A DNA stretch of 6,843 bases from Stenotrophomonas sp. (GTDB taxonomy: Bacteria > Pseudomonadota > Gammaproteobacteria > Xanthomonadales > Xanthomonadaceae), in NCBI GenBank assembly GCA_003484865.1, contig DMZT01000504.1, positions 1-6,843 on the forward strand, read 5' to 3'. The notes beneath the pieces are model-generated. The model saw only the letters and a list, made by a program, of their open reading frames with translations. It was not told the DNA's origin and made no database searches. This document shows positions 5,501 through 6,843 of the stretch, piece by piece. Both the position numbers and the translations under genes were made by a program. Every line of letters starts with the position of its first letter. Positions within the stretch are counted from its first letter, which is position 1.

Positions 5501-6843
5501 ATCCATTGCTGCGTCTGTTGGTGCTGGCAACGCTGTTGCTGGGCAGCGGCTGTGCCTCGCTGTCCAACGCCGAACGCGAGCGCGCGGCCGGCATCGCCGT
5601 GCAGGCGCGCTCGACCGTGGTCGACTGCGACCAGCCGGACCGCTGCGCGCTGGATTCACCGCTGCGCGCGCTCGGTGGCCGCGCCTTTGCCGAATCCCAC
5701 CCGGGGCAGCCGCGGCATTACGCCACCATCCTGGACGAAGGCGAGATCTCGCTGGTCGCACGGTTGAACCTGATCCGCAGCGCCACCCGCAGCATCGATC
5801 TGCAGACCTACATCTTCGACAAGGACGACAGCGCCCGGCTGGTGCTGGACGAACTGCAGGCGGCCGCCCGCCGCGGGGTCAAGGTGCGCGTGCTGATCGA
5901 CCAGCTCTCGGCGATCTCCGATCTGGAGATTCTCGGCGCCCTGTCCGGTAGCCATGCCAATTTTTCGCTGCGGGTCTACAACCCGACCTTCGGCAAGGCA
6001 CGCCTGAACTACTTCGACTACGCCGCCAGCGTGGTCTGCTGCTTCCGCCGCTTCAACCAGCGCATGCACAACAAGCTGCTGGTGGTCGACGATGCGTTGG
6101 GCGTGGTCGGTGGGCGCAATTACCAGGACGACTATTACGACTGGGACAGTGAATACAATTTCCGCGACCGCGACGTGATCGTGGCCGGCCCGGAAGTGCG
6201 CGAGATGGCCGCCAACTTCGATGCCTTCTGGCGCGCGCCGCGCAGCGTGCCGGCCGAGCGCCTCAACGATGTGGGGCGAACCCTGCTCCGCCAGGGCGTA
6301 CCGGCCATGCCGCCGGCCGACTTCCGGCGCCCGGAGCGGGTCGAGCGGGTCAGCGAAGAAGCCAACGATCCGGACTTCGTGCGGCGTACCTTCGTCGACA
6401 CCGCTCTGCCGGTAGCCTCGGTGCAGTACGTCGCGGACCTGCCACGCAAACATCGCCGCGAACGCACCAGCCAGCCGGCCAACGGCCAGCACGTGACCGA
6501 ACCGCAGCTGGATGCGCTGATTGCCAGCGCGCAGTCCGAGGTGTTGCTGCAGACGCCGTATCTGGTCCTGTCCAAGCCGGCGCAGCAGCTGTTCCGCACC
6601 CTGCGCAAGCGCGAGCAGGCGCCGCGCGTGGTGGTCTCGACCAACAGCCTGGCCGCCACCGACAACCCGATCGTCTACGCGCTGTCCTACAAGTACAAAC
6701 GCCGCAACCTGCGCGAGCTTGGCTTCAACATCTACGAGTTCAAGCCGTTCCCGCTGGATGCGCCGGTGGATTACCGCAATCTGCTGCCCGCACCGCTGGG
6801 AACCGAGGAGCCGCCGTCGCAGGGCAAGCGCAGCAGCCTGCTC
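5497..6843 (+). CDS. phospholipase D / cardiolipin synthase-like lipoprotein (3' end outside window)
   Basis: The frame is open for 449 codons from GTG 5497 to the right edge. The start overlaps the YceI stop in GTGA, indicating coupling. Residues 1-19 look like a lipoprotein signal (hydrophobic LLRLLVLATLLLGSGC with C19 as the modified cysteine; the -3 residue G16 is not the preferred Leu). Ala at +2 would favour outer-membrane sorting. A first phospholipase D domain contains the HxKxxxxD motif HNKLLVVD (H191, K193, D198) followed by GVVGGRNYQDDYYDWDSEYNF. A second domain begins around residue 345, but its HKD motif is not reached before the edge, as expected for this family. The closest functional analogue I know is the YmdC/ClsC group, which makes cardiolipin from two phospholipids. 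Other PLD-family hydrolases remain possible, so activity is not certain. Confidence 0.9.
   Translation, partial: MNPLLRLLVLATLLLGSGCASLSNAERERAAGIAVQARSTVVDCDQPDRCALDSPLRALGGRAFAESHPGQPRHYATILDEGEISLVARLNLIRSATRSIDLQTYIFDKDDSARLVLDELQAAARRGVKVRVLIDQLSAISDLEILGALSGSHANFSLRVYNPTFGKARLNYFDYAASVVCCFRRFNQRMHNKLLVVDDALGVVGGRNYQDDYYDWDSEYNFRDRDVIVAGPEVREMAANFDAFWRAPRSVPAERLNDVGRTLLRQGVPAMPPADFRRPERVERVSEEANDPDFVRRTFVDTALPVASVQYVADLPRKHRRERTSQPANGQHVTEPQLDALIASAQSEVLLQTPYLVLSKPAQQLFRTLRKREQAPRVVVSTNSLAATDNPIVYALSYKYKRRNLRELGFNIYEFKPFPLDAPVDYRNLLPAPLGTEEPPSQGKRSSLL

Noticed and set aside
4199..5761. A 520-codon minus-strand open frame across the ParA, SixA, YceI and PLD genes
   Set aside because: It runs antisense to four genes with clear family motifs, its translation is low-complexity Arg/Ala/Gly/Pro/His-rich sequence with no domain, and long antisense frames are expected at this GC content.
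1..6843. Mobile element, defence island, CRISPR array, tRNA or rRNA
   Set aside because: No transposase, integrase, repeat-spacer array, cloverleaf or rRNA-like sequence was seen, and gene composition is uniform across the window; only the small REP palindromes are repetitive.

Overview
The window looks like a core chromosomal segment of a GC-rich gammaproteobacterium of the Xanthomonadaceae, most likely Stenotrophomonas or a close relative. The reasons are uniformly high GC with strong G/C third-position bias, the protein families present, and two copies of a short palindromic repeat headed by GTAG. Such GTAG-type REP elements are characteristic of Stenotrophomonas maltophilia (the 'SMAG' family). 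The species is inferred from memory of these families, not from a database search.

Layout. Left part, + strand: the 3' end of a DUF938 methyltransferase-like gene (to 388), a REP element overlapping its stop codon, a small secreted tetratricopeptide-like protein (481-1119), and an AEC-family membrane transporter (1203-2135). A second REP copy, inverted, lies between the transporter and a convergent minus-strand gene (2161-3645). That gene encodes an AAA+ ATPase with the architecture of cyanobacterial/plastid Ycf46. A 132-bp divergent intergenic region (3646-3777) carries two dyads and separates the ATPase from a rightward four-gene cluster: orphan ParA-type ATPase (3778-4410), SixA-type histidine phosphatase (4424-4900), YceI-family periplasmic protein (4904-5500) and a phospholipase D/cardiolipin synthase-like lipoprotein (5497 to the right edge, incomplete).

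The four right-hand genes are packed with gaps of 13 nt, 3 nt and a 4-nt overlap, so they probably form one transcription unit. The last two are exported envelope proteins (lipid binding and phospholipid chemistry). The first two are cytoplasmic (P-loop positioning ATPase and phosphohistidine phosphatase). No ParB, integrase, transposase, toxin-antitoxin pair, CRISPR array, tRNA or rRNA was seen, and no stretch above 300 bp lacks a gene.

The most distinctive observation is that both REP copies share an identical 15-nt core and each supplies the TAG stop codon of the gene it abuts. The region otherwise reads as ordinary core genome; I do not see convincing evidence of a new defence or mobile system.
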